The notes beneath the pieces were generated by a model. That model was not told the origin of the DNA and searched no databases. It saw only the letters and a list, made by a program, of their open reading frames with translations. Shown piece by piece: positions 21,196 through 31,549 of a stretch of 64,000 nucleotides of DNA. The DNA comes from Arsenophonus nasoniae DSM 15247 (GTDB lineage Bacteria > Pseudomonadota > Gammaproteobacteria > Enterobacterales > Enterobacteriaceae): positions 23,896 to 87,895 of the forward strand of contig NZ_AUCC01000005.1 in the NCBI RefSeq assembly GCF_000429565.1. Direction: 5' to 3'. A program made the position numbers and the translations under genes. Every line of letters begins with the position of its first letter. The stretch's first letter is position 1.

Positions 21196-21999
21196 TTAGC
21201 TTTTTAATAAATCGCTTAACTCACTCTGCATTTCTAGTACCATTTTTTTCACCATACGTGGACTGCCTGCCAGCAAATTGCCCGATGATAGATAATTATG
21301 ACCGCCAACAAAGTCAGTTATAACCCCACCTGCTTCACGTACTAATAGTTCTCCAGCCATAAAATCCCAAGGTTTTAAGCCAATTTCAAAAAAGGCATCG
21401 ACGCGACCAGCAGCAACATAAGCTAAGTCTAAAGCGGCTGAACCAGTACGGCGAAAATCGGCGCATTTTTTAAACAGTTTAGCGATAATATTAATATATG
21501 CGGCTGAATGTTGTTTCGCTTTGAAAGGAAAAGCCGTGGCAATGATTGCCCCTTCTAATTCATGGCTATTTTTAAGACGCAGGCGGTAACCGTTTAATTG
21601 TGCTCCTTGCCCACGTACTGCAGTAAATAGCTCATTAAGCATAGGATTATAAACGACGGCGACTTCTGTACGACCGTTAATACGTACCGCGATAGAAACG
21701 GAAAAATGGGGTAAACGTTTAGTAAAATTGGTTGTGCCATCCAACGGATCAATAACCCACTGAATATCATTTTTCTCACCAACTATTTGACCACTTTCTT
21801 CCGTAATAATGGTATGAGTAGGATAAGATTTCTGGATGACTTCAATAATAATTTGTTCTGCTTTTTTATCAATGTTGGTCACAAAATCATTTTGGCCTTT
21901 TGCCATTATTTCGATAGAATCGGGTTTTTCATAGCTTTTAGCAATAAAGTTACCTGTTTGGCGAGCTGCTCGTATAGCAATAGTTAGCATTGGATGCAT
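21196..21999 (-). CDS. suhB: Inositol-1-monophosphatase / rRNA antitermination factor SuhB
   Basis: SuhB hydrolyses inositol phosphates in vitro, and in enterobacteria it joins the NusA-NusB-NusG complex that antiterminates and helps fold rRNA transcripts. The 267-residue length equals E. coli SuhB. The metal-binding signatures EESG, DPLDGTTNF and WDFMAGELLVREAGG are present. It is transcribed divergently from trmJ, as in E. coli. Confidence 0.97.
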   Translation of the reverse strand: MHPMLTIAIRAARQTGNFIAKSYEKPDSIEIMAKGQNDFVTNIDKKAEQIIIEVIQKSYPTHTIITEESGQIVGEKNDIQWVIDPLDGTTNFTKRLPHFSVSIAVRINGRTEVAVVYNPMLNELFTAVRGQGAQLNGYRLRLKNSHELEGAIIATAFPFKAKQHSAAYINIIAKLFKKCADFRRTGSAALDLAYVAAGRVDAFFEIGLKPWDFMAGELLVREAGGVITDFVGGHNYLSSGNLLAGSPRMVKKMVLEMQSELSDLLKS

Positions 22000-22124
22000 G
22001 GGTTATTTCCACTGGAATGTTAAAGAACAAGGATTAAGCGAAGCCGGCAGTATAACAGAGATTCGTCAACATGACTATGATTGTGGTAGAATAGCCTAAT
22101 GATCAACGCCAAATAAAGACAATC

Positions 22125-22853
22125 ATGTTAAAAAATATTCGCATTATTTTGGTTGAAACCTCGCATACCGGAAATATGGGTTCAACTGCCCGTGCGATGA
22201 AAACGATGGGACTGACTAATTTATACTTAGTTAATCCACTCATTTTGCCCGATTCACAAGCCATTGCATTATCTGCTGGCGCCAGTGATGTTATTGGTCA
22301 AGCGACTATCGTGGAGACATTAGAGCAAGCTTTACTTGGATGCAATTTGGTAATTGGAACCAGTGTGCGTGCTCGTACTTTATCATGGCCACAAGTAACG
22401 CCGCGAGAATGTGGCGAAAAAACCATCCATCAGGCAATAAATTCTCCGGTGGCTATTATTTTTGGCCGCGAACGTGTTGGTTTAACCAATGAAGAACTAC
22501 AGAAATGTCAATATCATCTTCACATTCCAACAAATCCTGAATATGGTTCACTCAATTTGGCAATGGCTGTTCAATTGATCAGTTATGAAATTCGTATGGC
22601 ATACCTGGCAATAAATGAAAAAAAATCCGCGGTAGATAATAAAGATAAGGTACAATATCCGCCAATTGAGGATATAGAACGTTTTTATATCCACCTTGAA
22701 GCAGTGCTCAATGCATCTGGATTTATCAGAAAGCGTCACCCTGGACAAATCATGAATAAATTGCGGCGTTTATTTACTCGAGCGCATCCTGAAGTGCAGG
22801 AACTCCATATTTTACGTGGTGTTCTCACATCAATTGAAAAATGGCATAAATAA
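22125..22853 (+). CDS. trmJ: tRNA (cytidine/uridine-32-2'-O)-methyltransferase TrmJ
   Basis: TrmJ methylates the 2'-OH of nucleotide 32 in several tRNAs with S-adenosylmethionine. The 242-residue protein is a SPOUT-class enzyme: N-terminal [20 protein letters not shown], and the knotted cofactor site [13 protein letters not shown] and [14 protein letters not shown]. The C-terminal extension for dimer and tRNA contacts is complete. It lies just before iscR, as in E. coli. Confidence 0.97.
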   Translation: MLKNIRIILVETSHTGNMGSTARAMKTMGLTNLYLVNPLILPDSQAIALSAGASDVIGQATIVETLEQALLGCNLVIGTSVRARTLSWPQVTPRECGEKTIHQAINSPVAIIFGRERVGLTNEELQKCQYHLHIPTNPEYGSLNLAMAVQLISYEIRMAYLAINEKKSAVDNKDKVQYPPIEDIERFYIHLEAVLNASGFIRKRHPGQIMNKLRRLFTRAHPEVQELHILRGVLTSIEKWHK

Positions 22854-22877
22854 TAGTTGAGTAAATTACTAGGTTAA

Positions 22878-22902
22878 ATAGTTGACTAAAATACTCAGGA
22901 AT
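22878..22902 (+). promoter_or_regulatory. IscR type-1 binding site in the isc promoter
   Basis: The 25 bp at 22878-22902 start ATAGTTGACT and match the type-1 IscR consensus at about 23 of 25 positions. They overlap a likely -35 TTGACT. In E. coli [2Fe-2S]-IscR represses its own operon through such sites, so the feedback loop is probably kept. Confidence 0.75.
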
Positions 22903-22940
22903 GACACAATTTTTGTCACATTTAACTATGGGGATATATT

Positions 22941-23435
22941 ATGAGACTCACATCTAAAGGACGCTATGCAGTAACAGCCATGCTGGATGTGGCATTGCAT
23001 TCAAAGACTGGGCCGGTGCCATTGGCTGATATATCGGAACGCCAAGGAATTTCGCTTTCTTATCTTGAGCAACTGTTTTCTCGACTTCGCAAAAACGAAC
23101 TGGTTGCCAGTGTCCGTGGCCCTGGCGGCGGATATTTATTAGGTCGCGACGCGAAAACTATTTTTATCGCTCAAGTTATTTCGGCTGTTGATGAGTCTGT
23201 TGATGCAACTCGCTGTCACGGAAGAAGAGAAGGATGCCAAGGTGGAGAGCGTTGTTTGACCCATGCACTGTGGCGTGATTTAAGTGACCGTATTACCAGT
23301 TTTCTTAGTAATATTAGCTTAGAAGAATTGGTCAATAATCAAGAAGTACAAGAAGTTGCTGATCGTCAAGATAGCGATAAACATCATGTGAGAGTGACTC
23401 CTCAATCCGAACCCATTATTAATATGCGAGCATAA
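22941..23435 (+). CDS. iscR: Iron-sulfur cluster regulator IscR
   Basis: IscR is an Rrf2-family repressor that binds a [2Fe-2S] cluster and adjusts isc and suf expression to Fe-S demand. The 164-residue protein has an N-terminal winged helix ([44 protein letters not shown]). The cluster ligands are in [17 protein letters not shown]: three Cys and the His. It is the first gene of a complete isc operon. Confidence 0.98.
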   Translation: MRLTSKGRYAVTAMLDVALHSKTGPVPLADISERQGISLSYLEQLFSRLRKNELVASVRGPGGGYLLGRDAKTIFIAQVISAVDESVDATRCHGRREGCQGGERCLTHALWRDLSDRITSFLSNISLEELVNNQEVQEVADRQDSDKHHVRVTPQSEPIINMRA

Positions 23436-23482
23436 ATTAAAAGGTTCTGCAAAATAGAGTAATTGCAAAGTAATAAAATTTT

Positions 23483-23499
23483 GAGACGTTTTTCGTCTT
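23483..23499 (+). promoter_or_regulatory. Hairpin in the iscR-iscS leader
   Basis: GAGACG, TTTTT and CGTCTT form a small hairpin 18 bases before the iscS ATG. In E. coli this gap holds a structure that stabilises iscR RNA when RyhB triggers decay of the downstream message; the same role is possible here. Confidence 0.35.
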
Positions 23500-23516
23500 A
23501 TGGAGCTAGTGAGTTA

Positions 23517-24731
23517 ATGAAACTACCGATTTATTTAGACTACTCGGCGACCACACCGGTTGATATTCGTGTCGCTGAAAAAATGATGCAGTGTATGACT
23601 ATGGATGGCAATTTTGGTAATCCGTCATCGCGCTCTCATATTTTTGGCTGGCAAGCTGAAGAAGCTGTGGATATTGCACGTAATCAGATTGCTGAGTTAA
23701 TCAATGCGGATCCGCGTGAGATTGTTTTTACTTCTGGAGCGACTGAATCAGATAACCTGGCTGTGAAAGGGGTTGCCAATTTCTATCAGAAAAAAGGTAA
23801 ACATATCATTACCAGCAAAACCGAGCATAAAGCGGTTTTGGATACATGCCGTCAACTTGAGCGTGAAGGTTTTGCCGTGACTTACCTTGCGCCAAAAAGT
23901 AGTGGTCTTATTGATTTACAAGAGCTTGAAGCCGCTATGCGTGATGACACAATTCTGGTTTCTATCATGCATGTTAATAATGAGATCGGTATTATTCAAG
24001 ATATTGCCGCTATGGGTGAGCTTTGCCGCAATCGTGGTATTGTTTTTCATGTTGATGCGACCCAGTCAGTAGGTAAATTACCGATTGATTTAAATGAACT
24101 AAAAATTGATTTAATGTCTTTCTCAGCACATAAACTGTATGGACCGATGGGAATAGGCGCACTTTATGTACGTCGTAAACCCCGTATTCGACTTGAAGCC
24201 CAACAACATGGCGGTGGTCATGAACGAGGGATGCGCTCAGGGACATTACCAGTACACCAGATTGTAGGAATGGGCGAAGCTTATCGGATTGCTAAAGCAG
24301 AAATGGCAGTAGAATCTCTTCGATTACGCGCCTTACGCCAACGCTTATGGAACGGTATTAAGAATATTGAAGAGGTTTATCTTAATGGGGATCTGGCCAA
24401 CGGAGCTCCTCATATTCTCAATGTTAGTTTTAACTATGTGGAAGGTGAATCATTGATGATGGCGCTTAAAGATTTGGCTGTCTCATCAGGTTCTGCATGT
24501 ACATCGGCAAGTCTTGAACCTTCATATGTACTAAGAGCTTTAGGAATGAATGATGAGTTAGCACACAGTTCAATTCGTTTCTCCTTTGGTCGATTTACGA
24601 CAGAAGAAGAAATCGATTATGCCATCCAGCTAATTCATAATGCGATAGGTCGGCTGCGTGATCTTTCTCCCCTATGGGAGATGTATAAACAGGGTGTCGA
24701 TCTTAATAGCATTGAATGGGCTCATCATTAA
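23517..24731 (+). CDS. iscS: Cysteine desulfurase IscS
   Basis: IscS takes sulfur from cysteine as a persulfide and hands it to IscU, TusA and ThiI. The ATG at 23517 ([16 protein letters not shown]) gives 404 residues, the E. coli length; an in-frame TTG upstream is not the real start. PLP Lys lies in [10 protein letters not shown] and the active-site Cys in [13 protein letters not shown]. The C-terminal IscU-docking tail ending IEWAHH is intact. Second gene of the isc operon. Confidence 0.98.
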   Translation: MKLPIYLDYSATTPVDIRVAEKMMQCMTMDGNFGNPSSRSHIFGWQAEEAVDIARNQIAELINADPREIVFTSGATESDNLAVKGVANFYQKKGKHIITSKTEHKAVLDTCRQLEREGFAVTYLAPKSSGLIDLQELEAAMRDDTILVSIMHVNNEIGIIQDIAAMGELCRNRGIVFHVDATQSVGKLPIDLNELKIDLMSFSAHKLYGPMGIGALYVRRKPRIRLEAQQHGGGHERGMRSGTLPVHQIVGMGEAYRIAKAEMAVESLRLRALRQRLWNGIKNIEEVYLNGDLANGAPHILNVSFNYVEGESLMMALKDLAVSSGSACTSASLEPSYVLRALGMNDELAHSSIRFSFGRFTTEEEIDYAIQLIHNAIGRLRDLSPLWEMYKQGVDLNSIEWAHH

Positions 24732-24763
24732 TAAACGAATAGACGGTTTCAGGAGTTGACAAT

Positions 24764-25150
24764 ATGGCATATAGTGAAAAAGTGATTGATCATTATGAAA
24801 ATCCACGTAACGTAGGTTCGTTTGATAATAATGACCCAATGGTCGGGAGTGGGATGGTAGGCGCACCAGCTTGTGGTGATGTCATGAAACTTCAGATCAA
24901 AGTTAATGACGCAGGTATTATTGAAGATGCGCGTTTTAAAACTTATGGTTGTGGTTCAGCAATTGCCTCTAGTTCATTAGTAACGGAATGGATGAAAGGT
25001 AAGACACTGGATGAAGCAGAGACTATCAAAAATACGGCTATTGCAGAAGAATTAGAGTTGCCACCCGTTAAAATTCACTGTTCTATTTTGGCAGAAGATG
25101 CGATTAAAGCGGCTATTGCGGACTATAAAAATAAACAGCAAAGCAAATAA
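24764..25150 (+). CDS. iscU: Iron-sulfur cluster scaffold IscU
   Basis: IscU is the scaffold on which new [2Fe-2S] clusters are built. The 128-residue protein has the three cluster Cys in GAPACGD, YGCGSAIASSS and IHCSILAEDA and the neighbouring Asp. The HscA recognition motif LPPVK follows, next to the third Cys. It lies 32 bp after iscS. Confidence 0.98.
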   Translation: MAYSEKVIDHYENPRNVGSFDNNDPMVGSGMVGAPACGDVMKLQIKVNDAGIIEDARFKTYGCGSAIASSSLVTEWMKGKTLDEAETIKNTAIAEELELPPVKIHCSILAEDAIKAAIADYKNKQQSK

Positions 25151-25240
25151 TTAATATAAAAATTCCTTTTAGGCGTGATACTACCGGTTTGCTTTTGTTT
25201 ACCGTATCCGCCTGTACTGGTTTTGATTGTGAGGTGTTGT

Positions 25241-25564
25241 ATGTCAATTTCTCTGACAGAAAATGCGGCAGAGCGTATTCTGACTTTCTTACATAACCGA
25301 GGAAAAGGTGAAGGTTTACGTTTGGGCGTTAGGACTTCTGGCTGTTCAGGTATGGCTTATGTGCTTGAATTTGTTGATGTGATTAATGAAGATGATACCG
25401 TATTTGAAGACAAAGGCGTGAAAGTTATCATTGATGGTAAAAGTATGATTTATCTCAATGGGACAGAATTGGATTTTGTTAAAGAAGGTCTTAATGAAGG
25501 TTTTAAGTTTAACAATCCGAATAGCAAAAATGAATGTGGCTGCGGTGAAAGCTTTAACGTATGA
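25241..25564 (+). CDS. iscA: A-type iron-sulfur carrier IscA
   Basis: IscA passes clusters or iron to apoproteins, notably [4Fe-4S] enzymes. The ATG at 25241 after a GAGGTG ribosome site gives 107 residues, as in E. coli. The ligand Cys are in TSGCSGMAY and the C-terminal ECGCGES. The frame is open for 22 codons upstream, but these do not resemble the family. Confidence 0.97.
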   Translation: MSISLTENAAERILTFLHNRGKGEGLRLGVRTSGCSGMAYVLEFVDVINEDDTVFEDKGVKVIIDGKSMIYLNGTELDFVKEGLNEGFKFNNPNSKNECGCGESFNV

Positions 25565-25661
25565 GAGTTTGTTTATTATTTGATAAGCCTAAAACTGAAT
25601 AGACGACGGCTGTGACATAAATTTCCTACCGTCTGTTTGATATTTTCAATCTAGAGCATTT

Positions 25662-26183
25662 ATGGATTATTTTACCCTTTTCGGTCTGGCATTTTCATAT
25701 TCTATTGACCTTGAACAATTAACTTACCGTTATCAGGAATTACAGCGTCAATATCATCCTGATCGCTTTGCTAACCAACCTGAGAGTGACAAACTAGGTG
25801 CACTTCAACAGGCTGCGACAATTAATGCTGCTTATCAAGCCTTAAAACACCCTTTGAAACGTGCTGAATATATGCTGACTTTATATGATATTGATATCAA
25901 TAATGAGCAATATACTATGCATGATACGGCGTTTTTAATGGAGCAGCTTGCGCTGCGTGAAGAATTGGCGTGTATCGAAACCAGTGAGCAAGCAGAAGAG
26001 GCATTAGCCTTATTTTCCTCTGGTTTAGCTAAAACAATAAAAAGTTACTTACAGGAAATGGAAAAACAACTAAATGAAGAACAGTGGGTAAAGGCAGCAG
26101 ATACTGTTCGCAAACTTCGATTTCTCGATAAGTTGCAGCAACAAGTTGAACAATTGGAAGAGCGTTTATTCAATCGTTTTTAG
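25662..26183 (+). CDS. hscB: Fe-S co-chaperone HscB
   Basis: HscB is a J-domain protein that delivers IscU to HscA and stimulates its ATPase. The 173-residue protein has an N-terminal J-domain with the HPD motif in QYHPDRF (about residue 32) and a C-terminal three-helix IscU-binding domain. Ten bases separate it from hscA. Confidence 0.97.
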   Translation: MDYFTLFGLAFSYSIDLEQLTYRYQELQRQYHPDRFANQPESDKLGALQQAATINAAYQALKHPLKRAEYMLTLYDIDINNEQYTMHDTAFLMEQLALREELACIETSEQAEEALALFSSGLAKTIKSYLQEMEKQLNEEQWVKAADTVRKLRFLDKLQQQVEQLEERLFNRF

Positions 26184-26193
26184 AGTAAATTTT

Positions 26194-28044
26194 ATGGCAT
26201 TATTACAAATTAGAGAGCCGGGCATGTCGTCGATGCCGCATCAACGCCGTTTAGCGGCTGGTATTGATTTAGGTACAACAAATTCCTTGATTGCAACGGT
26301 TCGCAACAAAAAAGCAGAAACACTACCTGATTCAGCCGGATGTGAATTGCTACCCTCTATCGTCAGTTACCAACCAACCGCGATTACAGTCGGTAAGCAA
26401 GCGAAAGCAAAAGTGGAACAAGATCCGGCTAATACCATTATTTCAGCTAAGCGCTTATTGGGGCGCTCATTGACTGAGATCCAGCAACGTTATCCTAATT
26501 TACCTTATCAATTGACAGCAAGTAAAAATGGCTTACCGCTGATCCACACAGCCATAGGGCAAGTTGATCCTATTCAAGTTTCTTCTGAGATACTAAAGTC
26601 GTTGGTACAGCGGGCAGAAGAAACATTGAATGGTAGATTAGAAGGTGTGGTGATCACCGTGCCTGCTTATTTTGATGATGCGCAACGTCAAGGAACTAAA
26701 GATGCAGCGCGTTTGGCCGGATTACAGATTTTACGTTTATTGAATGAACCTACTGCGGCGGCTATTGCCTATGGTTTAGATTCACAACAAGAGGGCGTAA
26801 TTGCTGTTTATGATTTGGGTGGTGGGACTTTTGATATTTCCATTCTTAGGTTGCAGCGTGGCGTATTTGAAGTGTTAGCAACGGGCGGAGACACAGCGCT
26901 CGGCGGAGATGATTTTGATCATCTTCTGGTGGATTGGATATATCAACAAGCGGGTATAACAGATCGCCAAGACCATTGCTTACAGCGGCAAATTTTAAAT
27001 ATCGCTAGTCAGGCTAAAATAGCATTAACGGATGTTAATTATACTGACATTGAAATCAATGGTTGGCGAGGAACCTTATCAAGAGAGCAGTTGAACACAT
27101 TAATTCAGCCATTGGTCAAACGCACTTTATTAACCAGTCGTCGTGCATTGAAAGATGCCGCAATTGATATTGATGATATTTTGCAGATTGTGATGGTGGG
27201 TGGTTCGACGCGGGTACCGTTGGTACTTTCTATGGTTGAGGAATTTTTTGGCCTCACCCCCTTAACTTCAATTGATCCGGATAAAGTTGTTGCTATTGGT
27301 GCGGCTATTCAGGCTGATATTTTAGTCGGTAATAAACCGGATAGTGAAATATTGTTACTCGATGTTACCCCTTTGTCACTTGGCTTAGAAACCATGGGAG
27401 GATTGGTTGAAAAAGTGATCCCACGCAATACGACACTGCCTATTGCTAAGGCGCAGGAATTTACTACCTTCAAAGATGGGCAAACAGCCATGACATTTCA
27501 TGTTGTACAAGGCGAACGTGAAATGGTTAATGATTGCCGTTCCTTAGCGCGTTTTACCCTACGTGGAATACCGCCATTACCTGCCGGAAGCACGCATATT
27601 CGGGTCGTTTTTCAAATAGATGCCGATGGATTATTGAGTGTCAGCGCAGTAGAAAAATCAACGGGTGTCAGTGCTTCGATTCAAGTTAAACCTTCATATG
27701 GTTTAACTGACGAAGAAATTGCTAATATGATCACTGACTCAATCGTTAATGCGCAAGATGATATGCTAGAGCGTCGTCTTGCCGAGCAGAAAGTTGAAGC
27801 CAACCGGCTAATAGAAAGTTTAATGATCGCATTGAAAAAAGATGCTCATTTATTGAATAAAGAAGAAAAAGCAGCGATTGATAAGGCTGTAAATGAATTA
27901 ATTAACTGTACACAGGGAAGCTCCTCTGTGGCAATTGAAAATGCAATTAAACAACTGGATAAGCAAACACAGGATTTCGCTGCTAGACGTATGGATATCT
28001 CTATTCGTCAAGCATTATCGGGTCATTCTGTGGACGAGATATGA
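26194..28044 (+). CDS. hscA: Fe-S chaperone HscA
   Basis: HscA is the Hsp70 that releases clusters from IscU. The ATG at 26194 ([10 protein letters not shown]) gives 616 residues, exactly the E. coli length; an in-frame upstream ATG at 26146 lies inside hscB and is not likely used. Actin-like ATPase motifs [22 protein letters not shown] and [12 protein letters not shown] are followed by the substrate-binding domain and helical lid ending GHSVDEI. Confidence 0.97.
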   Translation: MALLQIREPGMSSMPHQRRLAAGIDLGTTNSLIATVRNKKAETLPDSAGCELLPSIVSYQPTAITVGKQAKAKVEQDPANTIISAKRLLGRSLTEIQQRYPNLPYQLTASKNGLPLIHTAIGQVDPIQVSSEILKSLVQRAEETLNGRLEGVVITVPAYFDDAQRQGTKDAARLAGLQILRLLNEPTAAAIAYGLDSQQEGVIAVYDLGGGTFDISILRLQRGVFEVLATGGDTALGGDDFDHLLVDWIYQQAGITDRQDHCLQRQILNIASQAKIALTDVNYTDIEINGWRGTLSREQLNTLIQPLVKRTLLTSRRALKDAAIDIDDILQIVMVGGSTRVPLVLSMVEEFFGLTPLTSIDPDKVVAIGAAIQADILVGNKPDSEILLLDVTPLSLGLETMGGLVEKVIPRNTTLPIAKAQEFTTFKDGQTAMTFHVVQGEREMVNDCRSLARFTLRGIPPLPAGSTHIRVVFQIDADGLLSVSAVEKSTGVSASIQVKPSYGLTDEEIANMITDSIVNAQDDMLERRLAEQKVEANRLIESLMIALKKDAHLLNKEEKAAIDKAVNELINCTQGSSSVAIENAIKQLDKQTQDFAARRMDISIRQALSGHSVDEI

Positions 28045-28046
28045 TA

Positions 28047-28382
28047 ATGCCAAAGATAATTTTTTTACCGCATAAAGAGTTATGCCCGGAAGGGGCGGTT
28101 GTGGAAGTAGAGAAAGGTGAATCTATTCTTGATGCTGCTTTACGTAGTGGCATTGATATTGAACATGCTTGTGAAAAATCTTGTGCCTGTACAACTTGCC
28201 ACTGTATTGTGCGTGAAGGCTTTGATTCACTGGAAGAAAGTTCTGAACTAGAGGATGACATGTTGGACAAAGCATGGGGGTTAGAGCCTGAGAGCCGGTT
28301 AAGTTGTCAGGCCATCGTGACTAATGAAGATCTGGTCATAGAAATTCCTAAATATACGATTAATCATGCCAGAGAACATTGA
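28047..28382 (+). CDS. fdx: [2Fe-2S] ferredoxin, isc type
   Basis: Fdx gives electrons to IscS/IscU during cluster assembly. The ATG at 28047 gives 111 residues, as in E. coli; another ATG six bases earlier overlaps the hscA stop as ATGA and could be used through coupling. Cluster ligands are in [12 protein letters not shown] and the later RLSCQA. The last residues YTINHAREH are a family hallmark. Confidence 0.97.
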   Translation: MPKIIFLPHKELCPEGAVVEVEKGESILDAALRSGIDIEHACEKSCACTTCHCIVREGFDSLEESSELEDDMLDKAWGLEPESRLSCQAIVTNEDLVIEIPKYTINHAREH

Positions 28383-28410
28383 TCCTTACATTTAATTGCA
28401 GGAGGGGATG

Positions 28411-28611
28411 GTGAGTTTAAAGTGGACTGATAGCCGTACAATTGCAGAGGCACTCTATGATAAATATCCTAATATTGACCCGCAAACGGTTCGTTTTACC
28501 GATATGCATCAGTGGATTTGCCAACTAGACGGATTTAATGACAATCCGCAAGCTTCAAATGAAAAGATCCTGGAAGCTATTCTATTAGTATGGCTTGATG
28601 AGTATCAATAA
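28411..28611 (+). CDS. iscX: IscX (YfhJ), small isc regulator
   Basis: IscX is a small acidic protein that binds IscS and IscU and tunes assembly. A GGAGG at 28401-28405 fits best with the GTG at 28411 (five-base spacing), giving 66 residues as in E. coli. The ATG directly before it would leave almost no spacing. [19 protein letters not shown] and [10 protein letters not shown] are conserved. It ends the isc operon. Confidence 0.95.
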   Translation: MSLKWTDSRTIAEALYDKYPNIDPQTVRFTDMHQWICQLDGFNDNPQASNEKILEAILLVWLDEYQ

Positions 28612-28639
28612 TGACTGATTAAACTAACAATTATCTACA

Positions 28640-28663
28640 AAGCTGGAATTGCCAGCTTTTTTA
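28640..28663 (+). terminator. Terminator of the isc operon
   Basis: AAGCTGG (28640-28646) pairs with CCAGCTT (28652-28658) and is followed by six T. It lies 28 bp after iscX, before pepB. Confidence 0.85.
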
Positions 28664-28775
28664 TTACTATCATTCATCGTGCAATGTATTAACTCATGAT
28701 AACCTCTATTATTAATATCCTATATTCATCAATTATTCCATAAACACATATGACAAACTAAGGTGGGAAGAGGGA

Positions 28776-30071
28776 ATGGAAAAGCAGATCATGCAGGTCT
28801 CGCTATCTTATCAAGCAGCGGCGCCTTGTTGGGGAAAGAATGCATTAATTAGTTCCAGTGAGCAAGGGATAGTCATTCATTTGAAGCCACAAGCAAAATT
28901 GTGTGCGATCCAAAGTGCCGGTCGTAGATTGGATAGCCAAGGTATTCATCACGTCATGTTAGTAGGGAATGACTGGGACTTGGAAAAAAGCTGGGCATTT
29001 TGGCAAGGTTTTAGAGCACCTAAAGGAGCGCGTTCTATTGAATGGCCAAATTTATCAGCAAATGAAAAAAAAGAGCTCCAGTACCGCATACGAATTATTG
29101 ATTGGGTACGCGATATTATTAACACACCGGCTGAAGAATTAGCGCCAGCGCAGCTAGCGCAGCGCAGCGCCGACTTATTATGTGAAACAATAAAGGATAA
29201 TATTAACTACCGTATCATTCAGGGTGACGAGTTAGCAAAACAGAAATATAGTGGAATTTATACCGTAGGTCGTGGCTCAAGCCGCCCACCTGCATTACTC
29301 GTGCTGGATTATAATCCAACTGGCAATTTAAAAACGCCGGTATTTGCTTGTTTGGTTGGAAAAGGTATTACGTTTGATTCTGGTGGTTATAGCATAAAAC
29401 CCTCTTCATCTATGAATTCAATGAAAGCAGATATGGGCGGAGCAGCTATGCTAACTGGGGCGTTAGCCTTAGCAATAAGTCGAGGTTTAAAACAACGAGT
29501 AAAACTTTTCCTCTGTATTGCTGATAATATGGTGAGTGGTAATGCCTTTAAATTAGGTGATATTATTCGCTACCGTAACGGCCAGTCTGTTGAAATTATG
29601 AATACTGATGCGGAAGGAAGACTGGTTTTGGCTGATGGATTGATTGATGCAAGTAAAGAAAAACCAGCATTAATTATTGACGCTGCAACATTAACCGGTG
29701 CAGCCAAAATGGCAGTAGGCAACGATTATCAGTCAGTATTAAGTTTTGATGACAAATTGGTGGCTGAATTGATGTCTGCGGCAGAAATGGAAAATGAACT
29801 CTTCTGGCGTTTACCTTTAGCGGAATTTCATCGTCGCCAATTACCTTCTGCTTTTGCCGATCTCAATAATATTGCATCACCTTCTCATACTGCTGGCGCC
29901 AGCACCGCCGCGGCTTTCTTATCACATTTTGTTGAAAATTATCATAAGGGATGGTTGCATATCGATTGTTCAGCGACTTATCGTAAATCTGCCATGAGTT
30001 TATGGGCGGAAGGCGCAACCGGCATTGGTGTCAGAACTATTGCTAGTTTATTACTGAAAAAGGCAAAATAG
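28776..30071 (+). CDS. pepB: Aminopeptidase B (M17 family)
   Basis: PepB is a cytoplasmic broad-specificity leucyl-type aminopeptidase with two metal ions. The 431-residue protein has the catalytic and metal residues in [18 protein letters not shown] and the M17 signature [14 protein letters not shown]. Length and order after iscX match E. coli. Confidence 0.96.
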   Translation: MEKQIMQVSLSYQAAAPCWGKNALISSSEQGIVIHLKPQAKLCAIQSAGRRLDSQGIHHVMLVGNDWDLEKSWAFWQGFRAPKGARSIEWPNLSANEKKELQYRIRIIDWVRDIINTPAEELAPAQLAQRSADLLCETIKDNINYRIIQGDELAKQKYSGIYTVGRGSSRPPALLVLDYNPTGNLKTPVFACLVGKGITFDSGGYSIKPSSSMNSMKADMGGAAMLTGALALAISRGLKQRVKLFLCIADNMVSGNAFKLGDIIRYRNGQSVEIMNTDAEGRLVLADGLIDASKEKPALIIDAATLTGAAKMAVGNDYQSVLSFDDKLVAELMSAAEMENELFWRLPLAEFHRRQLPSAFADLNNIASPSHTAGASTAAAFLSHFVENYHKGWLHIDCSATYRKSAMSLWAEGATGIGVRTIASLLLKKAK

Positions 30072-30082
30072 CTTTTTTTATG

Positions 30083-30119
30083 ATTATTTACCAAGAAATT
30101 TATTTTTTTGGTAAATAAT
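30083..30119 (+). terminator. Perfect hairpin after pepB
   Basis: ATTATTTACCAA (30083-30094) pairs over twelve bases with TTGGTAAATAAT (30108-30119). No T-run follows, so it may slow rather than end transcription between pepB and the next gene. Confidence 0.45.
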
Positions 30120-30142
30120 TAGTTAGCAAGAGAGTATTAATT

Positions 30143-30595
30143 ATGAAGGAAGCTGAAATGGCGGCTGATAAAATTAATCAATCTGCACTGATGACAACAA
30201 TTACAGTGCCAGGCGATAGTACTATTAAATTGAGCATATTTGAAACGTTACCGCCAAAATTAATTAGTGGGCTGTGTCATTTTTTCCAACAATATAAAAT
30301 CATACGCCGTGCTTTTTTACTCCAAGCGAAAGATGATACAACAGCAGGGGTGCCGGTTATGCTGATTGCTTTAGAAATTAGTCTTGGCTATGAAAAGGAA
30401 GGGCAACAATTAATTCCGCAGTTAGGGAACTTAGTACTTAATTATCTTGAAGATAATCAGTCAGTTGATTTTTATTTTTTGCAACCTAACGGCACAGGTA
30501 TTGATCATTTTATTATTCATCATACGCAACCATTTTATCAACGTAAAATAGGTGGTTGGTTGCGTAATAACATGATTGCTATTAAAAATTGTTAA
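30143..30595 (+). CDS. sseB: Short SseB-like protein (C-terminal domain only)
   Basis: In E. coli pepB is next to sseB, whose protein (about 258 residues) has two domains and raises serine sensitivity when altered. This 150-residue protein occupies the same place and resembles the SseB C-terminal domain, including the end FIIHHTQPFYQRKIGGWLRN. The N-terminal domain is absent, and only 71 bp separate the start from pepB, so it has been lost rather than missed. Whether the short form works is unknown. SseA, usually next, is also missing. Confidence 0.7.
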   Translation: MKEAEMAADKINQSALMTTITVPGDSTIKLSIFETLPPKLISGLCHFFQQYKIIRRAFLLQAKDDTTAGVPVMLIALEISLGYEKEGQQLIPQLGNLVLNYLEDNQSVDFYFLQPNGTGIDHFIIHHTQPFYQRKIGGWLRNNMIAIKNC

Positions 30596-30935
30596 ATTTG
30601 GCTACCTATTATTATTCCCTTATTTATACCTAGCTAATTTTTATATTTAAATTTATCTAAGCCTACAACATAAAAAAAAGAATTGGGCTGATTATCTTTT
30701 TAATCGTATTTATCGTTTTAAATTTTAGAAAAATGTGATTTAAGCTAAAAAAATAAAAAAATTGTATAAAAAAAATTAACAAAATTTGTCGTCAAGTGGG
30801 CAATTGAATTGCCAATATCTATAATAGCCAGCTATTTTGCCTTAATAAAAATGATGATAAATCTTTTTCTTGGCAGGCAGTATGGATGCAAGGCAAAAAT
30901 ATCATGATGAAAAATAATAGCTAAGAGGATTTCTA
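30596..30935 (+). other. Intergenic, 340 bp, upstream of ndk
   Basis: Very AT-rich with no supported gene. TTTTGCCTT near 30835 and AAGGCAAAA near 30888 are inverted copies about 45 bp apart and could form a weak stem in the ndk leader or a protein site. The ndk ribosome site AGAGG lies just before 30936. Confidence 0.4.
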
Positions 30936-31361
30936 ATGACGATGCAACGTACGTTTTCAATTATTAAGCCAAATGCGGTTAAAAAAAATGTAATTGGTGC
31001 GATTTATAACCGTTTTGAGCAAGCTGGATTCGAAATTATTGCAGCTAAAATGGTGCATTTAAATCGTGAACAGGCTGAAGGTTTTTATGCTGAGCATAAA
31101 GATAAGCCTTTTTTTGCTGGATTAGTCGAATTTATGATCTCAGGCCCCATTATGTTGCAAGTCTTAGCGGGCAAAGATGCTATACAGCGTTATCGTGATT
31201 TAATGGGAGCAACGGATCCCTCTAAGGCATTGGCAGGAACACTACGTGCTGATTATGCAGATAGTTTTACCGCAAATGCAGTACATGGTTCTGATTCTGT
31301 CGCGTCCGCAGAACGAGAAATTGCTTTTTTCTTTACTGACGACGAAATATGTCCCTGTTAA
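30936..31361 (+). CDS. ndk: Nucleoside diphosphate kinase
   Basis: Ndk balances nucleoside triphosphates by phosphate transfer through a histidine. The 141-residue protein has [14 protein letters not shown] at the start and the active-site His in NAVHGSDS. Length matches the E. coli enzyme. A single gene with its own promoter region. Confidence 0.97.
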   Translation: MTMQRTFSIIKPNAVKKNVIGAIYNRFEQAGFEIIAAKMVHLNREQAEGFYAEHKDKPFFAGLVEFMISGPIMLQVLAGKDAIQRYRDLMGATDPSKALAGTLRADYADSFTANAVHGSDSVASAEREIAFFFTDDEICPC

Positions 31362-31410
31362 CAAACAGAAATAGGATATCATTAGCAAAATATTAATAAA
31401 GTTTGTAAAA

Positions 31411-31451
31411 TGCCATACCTTGTTAAGTGATTTATTGGCAAGGTTATGGCA
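31411..31451 (+). terminator. Hairpin after ndk
   Basis: TGCCATACCTTG (31411-31422) pairs with CAAGGTTATGGCA (31439-31451) with one bulged base. A long stem so close after ndk suggests its terminator, though the following T-run is poor. Confidence 0.5.
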
Positions 31452-31549
31452 TATAATGCTATTAAAAATAATATTTAGTCCCATAAATAAAGTTAATTGT
31501 TATAAAACCTACAGCTTTCGCCGAAAAGTGTAATAACGAGGCAATAAAA

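Noticed and set aside
23463..23516. Possible 18-residue N-terminal extension of IscS from a TTG
   Set aside because: It resembles no IscS, and the ATG at 23517 gives the exact family length with a ribosome site.
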